DNA from: Neisseria sp. Marseille-Q5346
Lineage (GTDB): Bacteria > Pseudomonadota > Gammaproteobacteria > Burkholderiales > Neisseriaceae
Length of the DNA stretch: 64,000 nucleotides
Direction of reading: 5' to 3'
Assembly (NCBI RefSeq): GCF_946902045.1
Contig: NZ_OX336253.1
Coordinates: forward strand, 806,001 to 870,000
This document shows, one piece after another, positions 16,341-26,466 of this stretch. The stretch's first letter is position 1. Each line of letters starts with the position of its first letter. A program made the translations under genes and the position numbers. The notes under the pieces were generated by a model. That model was not told the DNA's origin, did no database searches, and saw only the letters and a list, made by a program, of their open reading frames with translations.

Positions 16341-18308
16341 TTATTTTGGTTTAACAATCATTTGGCCAGACATTTCCATGTGCAATGCGTGGCAGAACCA
16401 TTGGCAGTAGTACCAGTGTACGCCTGGACGGACAGCCTTGAAGGTTACAGAAGATGTAGCTTGCGGGCCAATCTCCATAGCAATGCCATAACCTTCCAAA
16501 GTAAAGCCGTGAGTCAAGTCTTCAATGGTCTCAACGTTGGTTACATATACGGTAACTTCGTCGCCTTGGTTCACTTCAAATTGAGGAACGCTGTAAGCAG
16601 GCGCAACGGCAGTCATGTACACGCGTACTTTGTTGCCTTCACGTACGACTTTGGCAGCTTTTTCCAACTCAACACCGTCTTTTTGAGCTTGTTCCAAAGC
16701 TTCTTGCCAGAACCATGGGTCTTTGCGGTCCCAAGTTTTACTTGGGTTCACTTTAGACGCGGCAACCAAGCACAAGTCGTGTGGTTCGGCAAAAGTCGGA
16801 TTGTCATGCACCAGACGCATTTCGTCGCCGGAGATATCGATCAATTGGTCACACTCAGGTTTCAAAGGACCGGCATTCAAGAAGCGGTCTTTAGAGAACT
16901 TGTTCAAAGATACCAACCATTTACCGTCGGCTTCTTTGGTTTCGCCCATGGTAGTGTGGTTGTGGCCCGGTTGATAGTGAACGTCGAGTTTTTGTTTGAT
17001 CGGATCGATTTTCTCGCCTTTATAGGCTTTAATCGCATCGTCGATGTTCCATTTCACCATTTGGCTGTCGATAAACAATGTAGTATAGGCATTGCCGCGA
17101 CCGTCAAATGCAGTGTGTAATGGGCCAAGACCCAGTTGAGGCTCGGCTACGACAACATCGCGCTCTTTGATTTTACCTGCAAACAAGTCATCCAGTTTGC
17201 TGACATCCAATACGGTAACGGTTGGAGACAGTTTACCATTGAGCATAATGTATTTGCCGTCAGGGCTTGCATTACAACCGTGAGGAGAGTTAGGAACCGG
17301 GATATAACGAGTGTATGGAGAGTTGGCTTCCGCACGACCGTCCAACATTTTCACGCCGTTAACTTCTTTGAAGTCGCCTTTTTTAATGCCTTCTTCGATG
17401 GCGGCCAGGTTAAATACCACACACCAGTCTTGTTCGTTAGAAGATGCACCTTGTACAGTCAGAGCGCGCTCAGAGTTATAGCAGGTAGAGAAAGAGTATT
17501 TACCTTGGTAGTCGGCATCGCCGTTGTCTAAGTTACCGTCTACCAAAACTTGCCATGCGATTTCCATGGTTTCGCCGTCAATTGCGGTATAAACGGCATT
17601 CCAAGTTTTCGCATCATCCCATTTACCTACGCCGTCAACTGGAACAATGTGTTCGCCGTTGGCAAAAACGTAACCGGTTTTCGGATAACGTTGCGGACGC
17701 AGACCGTGGATACCTGAAGCATTAGGAATATCGATGATTTTATCGGTTTTCATTACATCCAAGCGGACGCGGCAAACACGGGTGTTTGCTTTATCGTTGG
17801 CGTAAGCATAACGGCCATCGTAAGTTTGGTCGGTAAAAGACAAGTGCGGGTGGTGCAAGTCGCCGTTAGGGTAGCAACGCAGACCGCTGTCTTGCAGGAA
17901 TTTACGGGTTTCCGGCGTAATTTTTTCATTCAAAATACGCAGGCTCTCGTTGGTACGACCCCAACCGGTAGCGCTGTCCATATTGAATACAGGGATACGC
18001 ATCAACTCACGCATAGAAGGTACGCCGATCAAGCGCATTTCGCCTGATTGACCGCCTGACAAGAAACCGTAGTATTGGTCAAGTTCGCCTGGACCGACTT
18101 CGGAAGTTTGTTTGCCCGGCTCGGCAGAATGAGCAGCGGCTTTTTCGGCAGGTGCAGCACCAGAAGCAGCAGCTTTATCACCCTCTCCGTTAGAGCAACC
18201 GGCCAAGCCCAACAAACCGGCACCGGCAATACCTGCACCGGAAGCAGCGGCAGTACCTAAGAATGAACGACGGCTTAAGCCGTTTTGTTCTAATTTTTCG
18301 TCTGACAT
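16341..18308 (-). CDS. nosZ: Nitrous-oxide reductase NosZ, Tat-exported with a lipobox
   Basis: It reduces N2O to N2, the last step of denitrification. At 655 residues it is a clade I enzyme. Tat motif SRRSFL (residues 12-17) is followed by a hydrophobic stretch and LAGC (Cys 38), a good lipobox, then an Ala/Glu/Pro-rich linker to about residue 75. The beta-propeller CuZ histidines sit in [38 protein letters not shown] and EPHDL. The C-terminal cupredoxin domain has the complete CuA motif: C635, C639, H643 and M646 in [14 protein letters not shown]. No frameshift is seen, unlike the degraded copies of pathogenic Neisseria. Lipid anchoring is an inference. Confidence 0.96.
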   Translation of the reverse strand: MSDEKLEQNGLSRRSFLGTAAASGAGIAGAGLLGLAGCSNGEGDKAAASGAAPAEKAAAHSAEPGKQTSEVGPGELDQYYGFLSGGQSGEMRLIGVPSMRELMRIPVFNMDSATGWGRTNESLRILNEKITPETRKFLQDSGLRCYPNGDLHHPHLSFTDQTYDGRYAYANDKANTRVCRVRLDVMKTDKIIDIPNASGIHGLRPQRYPKTGYVFANGEHIVPVDGVGKWDDAKTWNAVYTAIDGETMEIAWQVLVDGNLDNGDADYQGKYSFSTCYNSERALTVQGASSNEQDWCVVFNLAAIEEGIKKGDFKEVNGVKMLDGRAEANSPYTRYIPVPNSPHGCNASPDGKYIMLNGKLSPTVTVLDVSKLDDLFAGKIKERDVVVAEPQLGLGPLHTAFDGRGNAYTTLFIDSQMVKWNIDDAIKAYKGEKIDPIKQKLDVHYQPGHNHTTMGETKEADGKWLVSLNKFSKDRFLNAGPLKPECDQLIDISGDEMRLVHDNPTFAEPHDLCLVAASKVNPSKTWDRKDPWFWQEALEQAQKDGVELEKAAKVVREGNKVRVYMTAVAPAYSVPQFEVNQGDEVTVYVTNVETIEDLTHGFTLEGYGIAMEIGPQATSSVTFKAVRPGVHWYYCQWFCHALHMEMSGQMIVKPK

Positions 18309-18417
18309 ACGACACTCCTTGGATAAAATCCGGCGGCCGATTTTTCAGACGGCCTGCCGATGAAAAATTTTCTAAGTCGGGCTGCCGATACAGCCTTCTT
18401 TTTTTATTGATAAATTA

Positions 18418-20763
18418 CTACTTGTCGACACTGATTGCCGATTCTTTTTTAACAAACTGGACGACTTGTTCTTGGGCATTTTGCGTCGCTGCCGCATCAT
18501 GTTGTTCAGCTTTTGCCGCCGCTTGTTTTTGTTTTTTCTTATTCGTTGCCACTACTTGAGGACAACGCGTATCGTGATGATACATTACCTGACAATGCAG
18601 ACATTGGATACATTCGTTCGGATGAATGTCGCCTTCAGGTGCGATTGCCTGTACGGGACATTCGTGTGTACAAATCTGGCATGGGTTACCGCACATTTTA
18701 TAACGGCGCAGCCAATCAAACACACGGAAGCGACCCGGCAATGCAATACCTGCACCCAAAGGACACAAATAACGGCAGAAGAAACGTTCGATAAACAAGC
18801 CTGCAATCAGCAAAGCGGCGGCGAACAGAACAAACCACCATTCACGCATGAATTTCAAAATAATTGCAGTTTTGAAAGGCTCAATTTCAGCAAACTTTTC
18901 AGCCGTACCCAAATCGTACAGGGAAATTGCCAACAAAGCGAAGAAAATTACATATTTAATCGCACTCAGACGGGTATGCAACAAGTGTGGCACTGTAATC
19001 TGTTTCAGACCCAATTTTTTAGCGATACGGTTGGTTAACTCTTGCAATGCACCGAAAGGACACAGCCATCCACAGAATGTACCGCGGTTCCACAACAGCA
19101 TGGTCGCCGCTGTAAAGAGCCACAGAATGAATACCAGCGGATCCATCAGGAAGAATTCCCAGTGGAACTCAGTCAAAACAGCTGAGAACAACGTCAAAGT
19201 ATTCACTACCGATAATTGTGCCTGAGCATACCAGCCGATATAAAACAGCGTAAAGGTCAGGAAACAAAGACGGAATCGGTCATACCATTTTTCGTAACGG
19301 ACAATCCAATCTTGGAACAGGAATACCAACAGAAGAATTGTCAAAGCAATACCGACAACCACAATTTGACCTTGTTTGGCTTTCCAAACCTGTTTCCAAA
19401 GTTGGTTGGATACGCCTTCCTCAGCCGTTGCATCTTCTGCAATACCTGTACTTTCTTCCGGAGCAGAGGCTGCCACAGCCACCGGCTCAACCGGTGCACT
19501 AATTTCAACCGGCGGTGCTTTAGGATCGTCAACGTAGTAGCCTTTTGGCAATTCGTAATCCAAATCGGCAGTTACAAATGCCTTATCATTTACGCTCAAT
19601 ACGCGTTGAATCATCAATTGCAAACGCCATGGTTCGGCACCATCAAATTCAACACCTTCGGGGATAGTGAACCAAGAAACTTCTTTAAATGCAGGCGCAC
19701 CTTCGGCGGATAAAGCAACTACACGTTCATGTTGCGCATCGGTAAAGCGGAAGCTGGTATCGCCTTGAATCATTTCAATACGGTCGAAGATACCGCCGCG
19801 GACATAACCCGAACCTTTCCAAGAATAGCGACCCTCGCCGGCCACCATCACGGCTTCTTGGCCAGGTTTCAAACGTTTTTGCAGGTTGTTCCAACCTGCT
19901 TCACCTAAAAGGCTTTTACCGATGGAAGGTTGGCTGACCAAGGCAACATACAGATCAATAAATGTATCATTACCATCACCCTGCTCCGCATGATCTGCCA
20001 CACCTGCTTTACCGCTTTTCTCAAACAATTTATTGATTTCGTCGATAGAAATATGCAGATGACCGACGGCTTTTTGTTCCAAAAGCGCATTCCATGACAG
20101 GATATCTTGTTTGTCTTGATTGGCAACACGACGTGGACGAGTTTGAACGGCAGGTTCGGCAGACTGTTCGCCGGAAGCAGCTGCTGTACCGGCTTGAACT
20201 GCTTTATCTGTACCCAAATGATATTGATGGATTACTGCTTTAACAGAGCGCTGAATACTGTCATTGATGACCATCAGGGTCACAGTCGCACCACTAATAA
20301 TATCCCCTGGTGCAACACCTGGTTTAGGCGGGTTTTTAATAAAATTTAAGCCGATATATTTGTCAATGAATTTATCGACACGGGATTGCGGGATACCGAT
20401 CAACATAATCGGCTCATGGTGCTCAACCAATTTTGCGCCGGCAATAGTGCCATCATTGGCCAATGCAACCATCGTATCGATCGGTTTACTCGAATAACCG
20501 CGCGTATTGACCACGTCAGTTGTGATATAAACCAAGCCAAGCTGCTCTTCACCCTTGTACACGCGAGCAACTAAGGGCTTACCTTCAGGCTTACCGTAGC
20601 GGTCAGCACCTGGGAAAATTTCAGACGGCTGAACTTTTGCCAAGAAATCAGGCAAGCGTTCCGCGTAAGCAGGCAGGCTTACCATCATCATGAAAAATAC
20701 AGCAAACAGCATAAGGATTCGTTTCCAAATGCCACTTAAACACTTTACTTCAAGGCAGGACAT
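18418..20763 (-). CDS. nosR: NosR flavo-iron-sulfur membrane protein
   Basis: A 781-residue polytopic protein that passes electrons towards NosZ and is needed for nos expression. After a signal/anchor (residues 13-34) comes a periplasmic FMN-binding domain with the flavinylation motif DIISGAT (acceptor Thr about 160), target of ApbE/NosX. An extra variable segment spans about 185-220. Membrane helices start near 465. The NapH/PceC-like part has FCGWLCPFGALQEL and FFCRYLCPLGAG, followed by two 4Fe-4S clusters (CGNPCQICTHECP and CIQCLHCQVMYHHDTRCP). The tail is Lys/Ala/Gln-rich. It is the first gene of the operon. Confidence 0.95.
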   Translation of the reverse strand: MSCLEVKCLSGIWKRILMLFAVFFMMMVSLPAYAERLPDFLAKVQPSEIFPGADRYGKPEGKPLVARVYKGEEQLGLVYITTDVVNTRGYSSKPIDTMVALANDGTIAGAKLVEHHEPIMLIGIPQSRVDKFIDKYIGLNFIKNPPKPGVAPGDIISGATVTLMVINDSIQRSVKAVIHQYHLGTDKAVQAGTAAASGEQSAEPAVQTRPRRVANQDKQDILSWNALLEQKAVGHLHISIDEINKLFEKSGKAGVADHAEQGDGNDTFIDLYVALVSQPSIGKSLLGEAGWNNLQKRLKPGQEAVMVAGEGRYSWKGSGYVRGGIFDRIEMIQGDTSFRFTDAQHERVVALSAEGAPAFKEVSWFTIPEGVEFDGAEPWRLQLMIQRVLSVNDKAFVTADLDYELPKGYYVDDPKAPPVEISAPVEPVAVAASAPEESTGIAEDATAEEGVSNQLWKQVWKAKQGQIVVVGIALTILLLVFLFQDWIVRYEKWYDRFRLCFLTFTLFYIGWYAQAQLSVVNTLTLFSAVLTEFHWEFFLMDPLVFILWLFTAATMLLWNRGTFCGWLCPFGALQELTNRIAKKLGLKQITVPHLLHTRLSAIKYVIFFALLAISLYDLGTAEKFAEIEPFKTAIILKFMREWWFVLFAAALLIAGLFIERFFCRYLCPLGAGIALPGRFRVFDWLRRYKMCGNPCQICTHECPVQAIAPEGDIHPNECIQCLHCQVMYHHDTRCPQVVATNKKKQKQAAAKAEQHDAAATQNAQEQVVQFVKKESAISVDK

Positions 20764-20792
20764 GGCTATTCCCGATATATCGATACTCTAAA

Positions 20793-20841
20793 CACTTATA
20801 TTATATGAATCATCCATCGGCGATAATTTGATTAAAATCAA
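20793..20841 (-). promoter_or_regulatory. Class II FNR-dependent promoter of the nos operon
   Basis: A perfect FNR site, TTGATTAAAATCAA (TTGAT-N4-ATCAA), lies at 20828-20841. On the minus strand a perfect -10 box TATAAT lies at 20805-20800. A start at about 20793 would place the FNR site centre (20834.5) at -41.5, the class II spacing. There is no good -35 box, as expected when FNR replaces it. The start codon of nosR is at 20763. The regulator itself is encoded at 54.3-55.1 kb. Transcription start is inferred from spacing. Confidence 0.85.
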
Positions 20842-21131
20842 GTTTACAAATCTTAAAACCAAATTCCACATGCTAATAATACTTTAGAACTATATTAAAC
20901 AATCCCATCTTTAGCAAACATGAAACACAGTAAAATCAACCTGATTCAACAAATCTTACTATATTATTAATTTATTTATAATAATACTCAAAACAATTCC
21001 CAAAATTCTATTTAGCATATATTAAAGCAGAATACAAAGATTGGATTTTAATTTCAATAGGCCATCTGAAAATAATCTAAAAAACTTTAGCCCCCATTCT
21101 TTCAAAACAAAATATACTTTCCGCACAAACA
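20842..21131. other. AT-rich spacer between the nos promoter and the porin terminator
   Basis: About 290 bp, very AT-rich, with no ORF that has support. It holds one decayed uptake sequence, AGGCCATCTGAA, at 21059-21070, with one mismatch to the consensus. Confidence 0.5.
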
Positions 21132-21160
21132 AAAAGAGCCTGTATAACACAGGCTCTTTT
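21132..21160 (-). terminator. Intrinsic terminator of the porin gene
   Basis: A perfect 12-bp stem (AAAAGAGCCTGT at 21132-21143, complement at 21149-21160) with a 5-nt loop. Read on the minus strand it ends in TTTTTG. It lies about 22 nt after the porin stop. Confidence 0.88.
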
Positions 21161-21182
21161 TTCAGACTAATCTTAAGTCAGA

Positions 21183-22271
21183 TTAGAATTTGTGACGCAG
21201 GCCAACAGTACCAGCAGTTTTCTCGTATTTATCACTACCTACTTTTTCTTTCAACCAACCAGCTGACAACAAGGCAGAAGTGCGTTTAGAGAAGTCGTAA
21301 TCAGCACCAACGATAACTTGGTCATAAGTACGGTCAGTTTTTTTACCATTAGCGGTAAGTTTGAAACCATGAGCATAAGAAACACGAGGAGTTACATTGC
21401 CGAAGCTGTAAGCAGCGGTAGCGGCAACTTCAGTTTGCTTGTTTTTCTTACCATAGTTAGCACTGCTAGCATCACCATTTTTAGATGCATCGTGTTGAGC
21501 AGCAACAGCAACCAACAGATTGTTTGCATCATAGCCAGCAACTACACGATGCACCTGACGATCTTTCAAATCACCAGTAGCAGTACCATTAGTCAAAGGA
21601 GCATTTACAACCTTACCATCAGCGTCGGTTACCAAAGCATGTTTAGCAAAAGAACCCGCATAACGAGCAAAGAAGCCAGAATTTTCATAATTCAAACCAG
21701 CATAGTATGCATCACCATGCACACGATTATGCTCATATTTATCGCTAGGATTTGCATTATCACGAGGTTGATATTGCACGCTTGCACTAAAACCGGCGAA
21801 TACAGGAGAGTCATAGCGTACAGATACTTTACGAGAATCTACACGTTTTAAGTAACCTAATTGCAAAACATCAGAGTTAGCATCACTAGATTCCCATGGG
21901 TCAATGCTGTCGCTACTGTCTTTCAGAGTAGTATTCAGGTTACCAGCACGAACTTTACCGAAACCGCCTTCCAAACCGATGAAAGATTCGCGGTTAGCAA
22001 AACCAGAGTCACCACCAGCGATAGAAGTGTTTTGTTCAACTTGCCAAATAGCATTCAGGTTGTTACCCAAGTGCTCGTGACCCTTGAAGCCGATGCGAGA
22101 ACCGTAATCAGCGATTTCCGTAGCAACTTTTTTCTTAGTGCTTACACCATTTTTTTTCAACTTTTGTTGAGAAACTTCTACGCCTGCTTTAACTTGACCG
22201 TACAGAGTCACATCAGCCATAGCTGCAACAGGCAGAGCTGCCAAAGTCAGAGCAATCAGAGATTTTTTCAT
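21183..22271 (-). CDS. porB: PorB-type trimeric porin
   Basis: A 362-residue outer-membrane general porin. The signal peptide [19 protein letters not shown] is followed by mature [15 protein letters not shown], the standard neisserial porin start. The conserved constriction-loop region is [25 protein letters not shown]; the strand [25 protein letters not shown] is also typical. The protein ends GTVGLRHKF with the C-terminal Phe required by the BAM machinery. Loops (about 180-235 and 270-290) are variable and Lys-rich. It is the likely major porin, monocistronic, with an AAGGA RBS. PorA-like or other porin naming cannot be settled from one copy. Confidence 0.9.
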   Translation of the reverse strand: MKKSLIALTLAALPVAAMADVTLYGQVKAGVEVSQQKLKKNGVSTKKKVATEIADYGSRIGFKGHEHLGNNLNAIWQVEQNTSIAGGDSGFANRESFIGLEGGFGKVRAGNLNTTLKDSSDSIDPWESSDANSDVLQLGYLKRVDSRKVSVRYDSPVFAGFSASVQYQPRDNANPSDKYEHNRVHGDAYYAGLNYENSGFFARYAGSFAKHALVTDADGKVVNAPLTNGTATGDLKDRQVHRVVAGYDANNLLVAVAAQHDASKNGDASSANYGKKNKQTEVAATAAYSFGNVTPRVSYAHGFKLTANGKKTDRTYDQVIVGADYDFSKRTSALLSAGWLKEKVGSDKYEKTAGTVGLRHKF

Positions 22272-22339
22272 TGCTGTATTCCTTTTCTATTGTGAAGAAA
22301 TAACTTAAGCAGACCGGACAATCCGCTTAGGCTTACATT

Positions 22340-22399
22340 ATCGCTGGAATCAGCGATTCCATGACTGTTACTATAATTGCTCCTCTCTAAAAAAACAAA
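22340..22399 (-). promoter_or_regulatory. Candidate porin promoter and structured leader
   Basis: On the minus strand TTTGTT (22399-22394) and TATAGT (22375-22370) are 18 bp apart. Transcription would start near 22363, leaving a 90-nt leader. The first part of that leader can form either of two overlapping small hairpins: ATCGCT/AGCGAT (22340-22357) or GGAATC/GATTCC (22346-22360). The rest of the 314-bp spacer to truA shows nothing else except a DUS at 22589. Confidence 0.5.
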
Positions 22400-22585
22400 C
22401 TTTATTCAATCCACCCCCACCACCCTTGAAACCCAACAAAGGTAAACACAGCCCAAAAAAAGGAAATTTATTATTTAAAATCAATGATAAATTTCTTTTA
22501 AAAGCAGTTGTGCATTTTTACAACACTTTATTAATTTACACATCAATCACGCTATTTTGTTGCTTTTATACCAACAATCCGTCAA

Positions 22586-23431
22586 TTAGGCCGTCTGAAA
22601 AACATTACCCGAAACATCCATCCACTCAGGCAGAGGCAGTTTTACCACCCCAAACTCATCAGGATAATCAACGCCTGTCAAATACAGGCCGTCAGACATA
22701 AAAGTCGGAGGCGCTTTCAATCTGCTTCTTGCATGAAAGATTGACTGAAATTCATCCACACTGATTCTGCCACTTCCTACATATACCAATGCGCCCATGA
22801 TATTGCGCACCATATGATGCAAGAATGCATTTCCATGCAAATCAAGGCACAAATAACGAGGATTCCCACTAATACTTGCCCTATACAGCGTTTTTATAGG
22901 CGATTTTGCCTGGCACTCAGCCGCACGAAAGCTAGAGAAGTCATGCTCACCCTCCAATAAAGCAGCAGCCTGCCTCATTAGATTTAAATTTAATTTCAAA
23001 TGCGTCCACCCCACCCTGCCGACCAACAACGGAGAGCGAACCGGAGATGATTCCAGCAAATAACGGTAATGCCGACCATAAGCATCAAATCGGGCATTAA
23101 AATGCGGTGCAACTTTTTGTGCAAGCAATACAGCCACACCGTCAGGCAAATGCGCATTGACTCCACGCACCCACGCTTGCTCCGGACGGCCTACAGATGT
23201 ATCAAAGTGTACGACCTGAGCTGTCGCATGCACACCCGTATCCGTCCTTCCTGCAACAATCGTATTAATCTGCTCCCCTGCTATTAAAGACAACGCCTGC
23301 TCTACGGCCGTCTGAACAGTCGGTAAATCTCCAGCCTGTTTTTGCCAGCCATAAAAACAGCTTCCGTCATAAGATAGGATTAAAGCCCAACGCTGAACGG
23401 AACGTCCTGTTGTATTCGTTTGTTCGGTCAT
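22586..23431 (-). CDS. truA: tRNA pseudouridine(38-40) synthase TruA
   Basis: A 281-residue cytoplasmic enzyme that converts uridines 38-40 of the anticodon stem to pseudouridine. The catalytic Asp is in [18 protein letters not shown] (about residues 59-76). Other family segments are [55 protein letters not shown] and [26 protein letters not shown]. It lies 231 bp downstream of the fimV-like gene, an order also found in Pseudomonas and many proteobacteria. Confidence 0.96.
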   Translation of the reverse strand: MTEQTNTTGRSVQRWALILSYDGSCFYGWQKQAGDLPTVQTAVEQALSLIAGEQINTIVAGRTDTGVHATAQVVHFDTSVGRPEQAWVRGVNAHLPDGVAVLLAQKVAPHFNARFDAYGRHYRYLLESSPVRSPLLVGRVGWTHLKLNLNLMRQAAALLEGEHDFSSFRAAECQAKSPIKTLYRASISGNPRYLCLDLHGNAFLHHMVRNIMGALVYVGSGRISVDEFQSIFHARSRLKAPPTFMSDGLYLTGVDYPDEFGVVKLPLPEWMDVSGNVFQTA

Positions 23432-23618
23432 TTTTAATACTTCTTATAAATTGATATTGCTGTCCACGCTCAAATAACAAATATTAAAAGGCGTGATCAT
23501 CGCACGCCTCTCATCATGTATTTCAGACGGCCCTTATCTTCGTCCACCATAGAACTGCCATGCAATACTGTCATATCTAAAAATGGATTCGGCTCAAATC
23601 TCATTTTTAAATTTACCA

Positions 23619-23648
23619 TAAAAAAGATGCCGTCTGAAACGGCATCTT
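23619..23648 (-). terminator. Terminator of the fimV/tspA gene
   Basis: AAGATGCCGT (23624-23633) and ACGGCATCTT (23639-23648) form a 10-bp stem. On the minus strand it runs into TTTTTTA. The hairpin contains a full AT-type uptake sequence, ATGCCGTCTGAA, at 23627-23638. Confidence 0.8.
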
Positions 23649-23662
23649 CATTTGACTGACAC

Positions 23663-25627
23663 TTATGCGCCAAGTTCTTTCATCAGTTTTTGAGCTTTAT
23701 ATAGAATATCGCCTTCAGCCTCCTCAATCAGCCCTTGCAATGTTTCTCGAGCCGCTTCAGGATCACCGATTTCGATATACATCTTAGCCAAATCATATTT
23801 GGCTTCAAACGGTGCAGTCATGCCGACTGATTCTGAAACAAAGCCTCTTTCACTATTGCTTTTATCGGCGGCTACTGAAACATCTTCAGCTCCCCATTCC
23901 AATGCACCTTCTTCAATCACAAATTCGGAAGCAGCTTCTTCTTTCTCTGCTTCTTCTTTGGTTTCTCGAATTTGCACGTCCTGATCTTGTTTCACATCAA
24001 ATGGCAGCACATGGTCGTCTGAATTTTCAGGCGTTTCTACTGTAAACTCTAGCGGCTCTTCATTTCGCTCAAGCATGACAACAGATACCGGCTGATACGG
24101 ATTTTCCGGCTCAGGCTCGTACACGCTTTCTGTCGACTCGATATTGTCCCAATCAGCATGGCGGCGTTGCTCTGTTTCTACATCATGCGTTACTGCACTG
24201 GAAAGAATGCCTGTCTGACTATGGTCAATCTTACCCAAGTCAAGTTTGACATCGTCAACATTGGAAGATTCTTCTACTTCATTGATTACCACATCATCTT
24301 CAAAATCGTCTTCAATCAGCAGGCCGTCTTGAGTTTTTTCAGACGGCATTACTTTAGTTGCAGCAACCGCAGCAGCTGAAGCAGCAACATTTTTCTGTAC
24401 AGCCTTCTCTTCATCCTTACGGCTTACAGGTGCCGCTTCCAGCTCGTCTTTACGTTTACCGGCAGCTTTCAACAACAACCAAGCAGCAATAAGGGCTGCA
24501 CCGCCTACCAATAACCATTTCCATAAATTGCCGTCTGATTCGCTTTCTGTTTGCTCTGCGACAGAATCAGTGGTTGCAACAGACTCAGAAGCCACTACGT
24601 TCTCTTGAGCATCAGAAGCCATAGCTTCTTGAATATCGGACGTAGGAACAGTCGATGAGGCATTTTCATTAACCGTTGCAGATGCTGCTTGTTCTGTTTG
24701 TTCAGCTGAAGCTTGTTTCACTTCTTCCTGTTGCTGTGTATTTACGCCAGCATCTTTGACCTGAGCTTCAGTTTGAACCTCAGGCTGAACAACAGGTTTT
24801 TCTGTTTTAGCTTCTGTTGCATTGGCGGTTTCATTGCCTTTCTCTACTGCTGTATTGGTTTTAACAGGAGCAGAAGCAGCCAAACGTTGCAATTCGCTAC
24901 GGTTTGGAATATTCAGCACCTTACCTGCCAACATACGGTTAGCATTATTATCGATAAACACATCCGGGTTGGCATTTACCAAAGCCTGGATGGTTTGATC
25001 CAAGGTCATACCTTGCGGACGGATGCTGGACGCAATGGCAATCAGGGTTTCACCCGTACGCACCAAATGCTGTCTGCCTGAACGTGCAGCCGTGTCGTTT
25101 TTAGCAGAGGTCGTCTGAACTTGTTTTTTCTCAGCTTTACGCTGCACATCCTTACGCGCTTGAGCTGCCTGATTACCTGCTGCTTTATTGTTTTTAGTTG
25201 CAGGCTGTGGGGCATTGCGTGTCGGCTCGGAGGTTTGAGATTCAGTAGCCGAACGGGTACGAACAGATGCAGCATCTTTAGAATCATATCCGGCCGGATC
25301 GATAATAGCGGTGTACTCACGCGATTGCGCGCCGACACCTACTTGGAAAACCAAAACAGGATCTTTGATGGCTTTAGAAGAGCGGATGGTAACGACTGCC
25401 TTATCGCCTGATTTGCGTACCGCCGCGCGCAAATTGCCATTTGAAATAGTGGCCTTACCGCCATTAAGCAGAGCCTGAGCTTCCTCGCCAGTCACAGTGA
25501 TACTGCCTGTAAAAGGCTCACCCAAATGAGATTGAACGTTCAAGCCACCCAAACCTGCAGAAGCGCTGAGCGATGTCATTAAAGCGATAGAAGCTGTAAT
25601 TAATTTAATATTGTGATGTTTTTTCAA
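23663..25627 (-). CDS. FimV/TspA-like LysM membrane protein
   Basis: A 654-residue cell-envelope protein. Signal peptide (residues 1-24) precedes the FimV N-terminal domain GLGGLNVQSHLGEPFTGSITVTG. A LysM peptidoglycan-binding domain lies about 190-245 (HLVRTGETLIAIASSIRP to KVLNIPNRSELQ). A Glu/Thr/Ala-rich low-complexity stretch leads to one transmembrane helix (about 370-388, WKWLLVGGAALIAAWLLL). A long acidic cytoplasmic region ends in the FimV C-terminal TPR-like motif YDLAKMYIEIGDPEAARETLQ. In Neisseria such a protein is called TspA; in Pseudomonas FimV supports type IV pili. Linkage to truA supports the call. Confidence 0.87.
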   Translation of the reverse strand: MKKHHNIKLITASIALMTSLSASAGLGGLNVQSHLGEPFTGSITVTGEEAQALLNGGKATISNGNLRAAVRKSGDKAVVTIRSSKAIKDPVLVFQVGVGAQSREYTAIIDPAGYDSKDAASVRTRSATESQTSEPTRNAPQPATKNNKAAGNQAAQARKDVQRKAEKKQVQTTSAKNDTAARSGRQHLVRTGETLIAIASSIRPQGMTLDQTIQALVNANPDVFIDNNANRMLAGKVLNIPNRSELQRLAASAPVKTNTAVEKGNETANATEAKTEKPVVQPEVQTEAQVKDAGVNTQQQEEVKQASAEQTEQAASATVNENASSTVPTSDIQEAMASDAQENVVASESVATTDSVAEQTESESDGNLWKWLLVGGAALIAAWLLLKAAGKRKDELEAAPVSRKDEEKAVQKNVAASAAAVAATKVMPSEKTQDGLLIEDDFEDDVVINEVEESSNVDDVKLDLGKIDHSQTGILSSAVTHDVETEQRRHADWDNIESTESVYEPEPENPYQPVSVVMLERNEEPLEFTVETPENSDDHVLPFDVKQDQDVQIRETKEEAEKEEAASEFVIEEGALEWGAEDVSVAADKSNSERGFVSESVGMTAPFEAKYDLAKMYIEIGDPEAARETLQGLIEEAEGDILYKAQKLMKELGA

Positions 25628-25932
25628 AACTGATCCCCTGTTCGGAAATTATGGTACTGACCAATGTGCGCGCATTTAACCATATATTTACTAGATATTA
25701 CGTCATGATATATTTTTAACCCATTTCTGCCAAGCAATACAGGCCACTCAGCCTGAAATTCCTTAGTAAATCTATTACTTTTGCATGCTTGTGTTTCTTT
25801 TTTACAAATTTCTCTAACCCAAAACAAATATTTTATATAAATATATGCGGCATTAAAGTCATGAGGGAAGGTGCAAAAAAACACATCTGCCTGTATGATT
25901 AGCATTTACTCAATTAGTTTCATCATTAACAT
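25628..25932. other. AT-rich spacer between divergent fimV/tspA and yciB
   Basis: The 305 bp probably hold both divergent promoters, but no pair of boxes stands out. A 93-residue minus-strand frame (25624-25905) spans it. It overlaps the fimV start, has no RBS or recognisable domain, and is read as leader sequence. Confidence 0.45.
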
Positions 25933-26466
25933 ATGAAAGTTTTGAGCGACTTATTCGCCGTATTCTTATTTTTCATTACATACATCATCACCAAAGACAT
26001 GATTGCCGCAACGGCTGTTGCGGTTGTAGTCGGCATAGCCCAAGCTGCGCTGACCTTTTGGAAACACCGCAAGCTGGACACCATGCAATGGATCAGCCTG
26101 ATTTTGATTGTCTTTTTTGGCGGTGCAACGATTTTACTGAAAGACAACCGCTTCATCATGTGGAAACCGACCGTTCTGTTTTGGATCGGCGCGATCGTCA
26201 TGCTGTTCAGCCATCTTGCCGGTAAAAACGGGCTTAAAGCCGTCATGGGCAAAGAAATGCAACTCCCTGATTTTGTATGGACACGCCTGACTTATGCATG
26301 GATTGGCTTCCTGATTTTTATGGGTGCGGCCAACCTCTTTGTCTTTACGTATTTTCCAGACCAATGGGTCAATTACAAACTGTTCGGCACATTGGGTTTC
26401 ACAATCATTTTTTCCATCGCACAGGGTATGTATCTGATGCGTTTCCAGTCTAAGGAGGATCAATAA
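25933..26466 (+). CDS. yciB: Inner-membrane septation protein YciB/IspZ
   Basis: A 177-residue protein with five to six transmembrane helices. It begins MKVLSDLFAVFLFFITYIITKDMIAATA and contains LTFWKHRKLDTMQWISLILIVFFGGATILLKDNRFIMWKPT, the YciB signature region. The family affects envelope integrity and cell-division geometry. The stop codon overlaps the yciI start by one base (TAATG), beginning a yciB-yciI-bolA operon. Confidence 0.93.
   Translation: MKVLSDLFAVFLFFITYIITKDMIAATAVAVVVGIAQAALTFWKHRKLDTMQWISLILIVFFGGATILLKDNRFIMWKPTVLFWIGAIVMLFSHLAGKNGLKAVMGKEMQLPDFVWTRLTYAWIGFLIFMGAANLFVFTYFPDQWVNYKLFGTLGFTIIFSIAQGMYLMRFQSKEDQ

Noticed and set aside
16362-17120. A 252-codon + strand frame opposite nosZ
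   Set aside because: NosZ on the other strand has every catalytic motif; the antisense translation shows no recognisable family.
25624-25905. A 93-codon - strand frame upstream of the fimV/tspA gene
   Set aside because: It overlaps the fimV start in another frame, lacks an RBS and shows no domain; it is treated as leader and promoter DNA.
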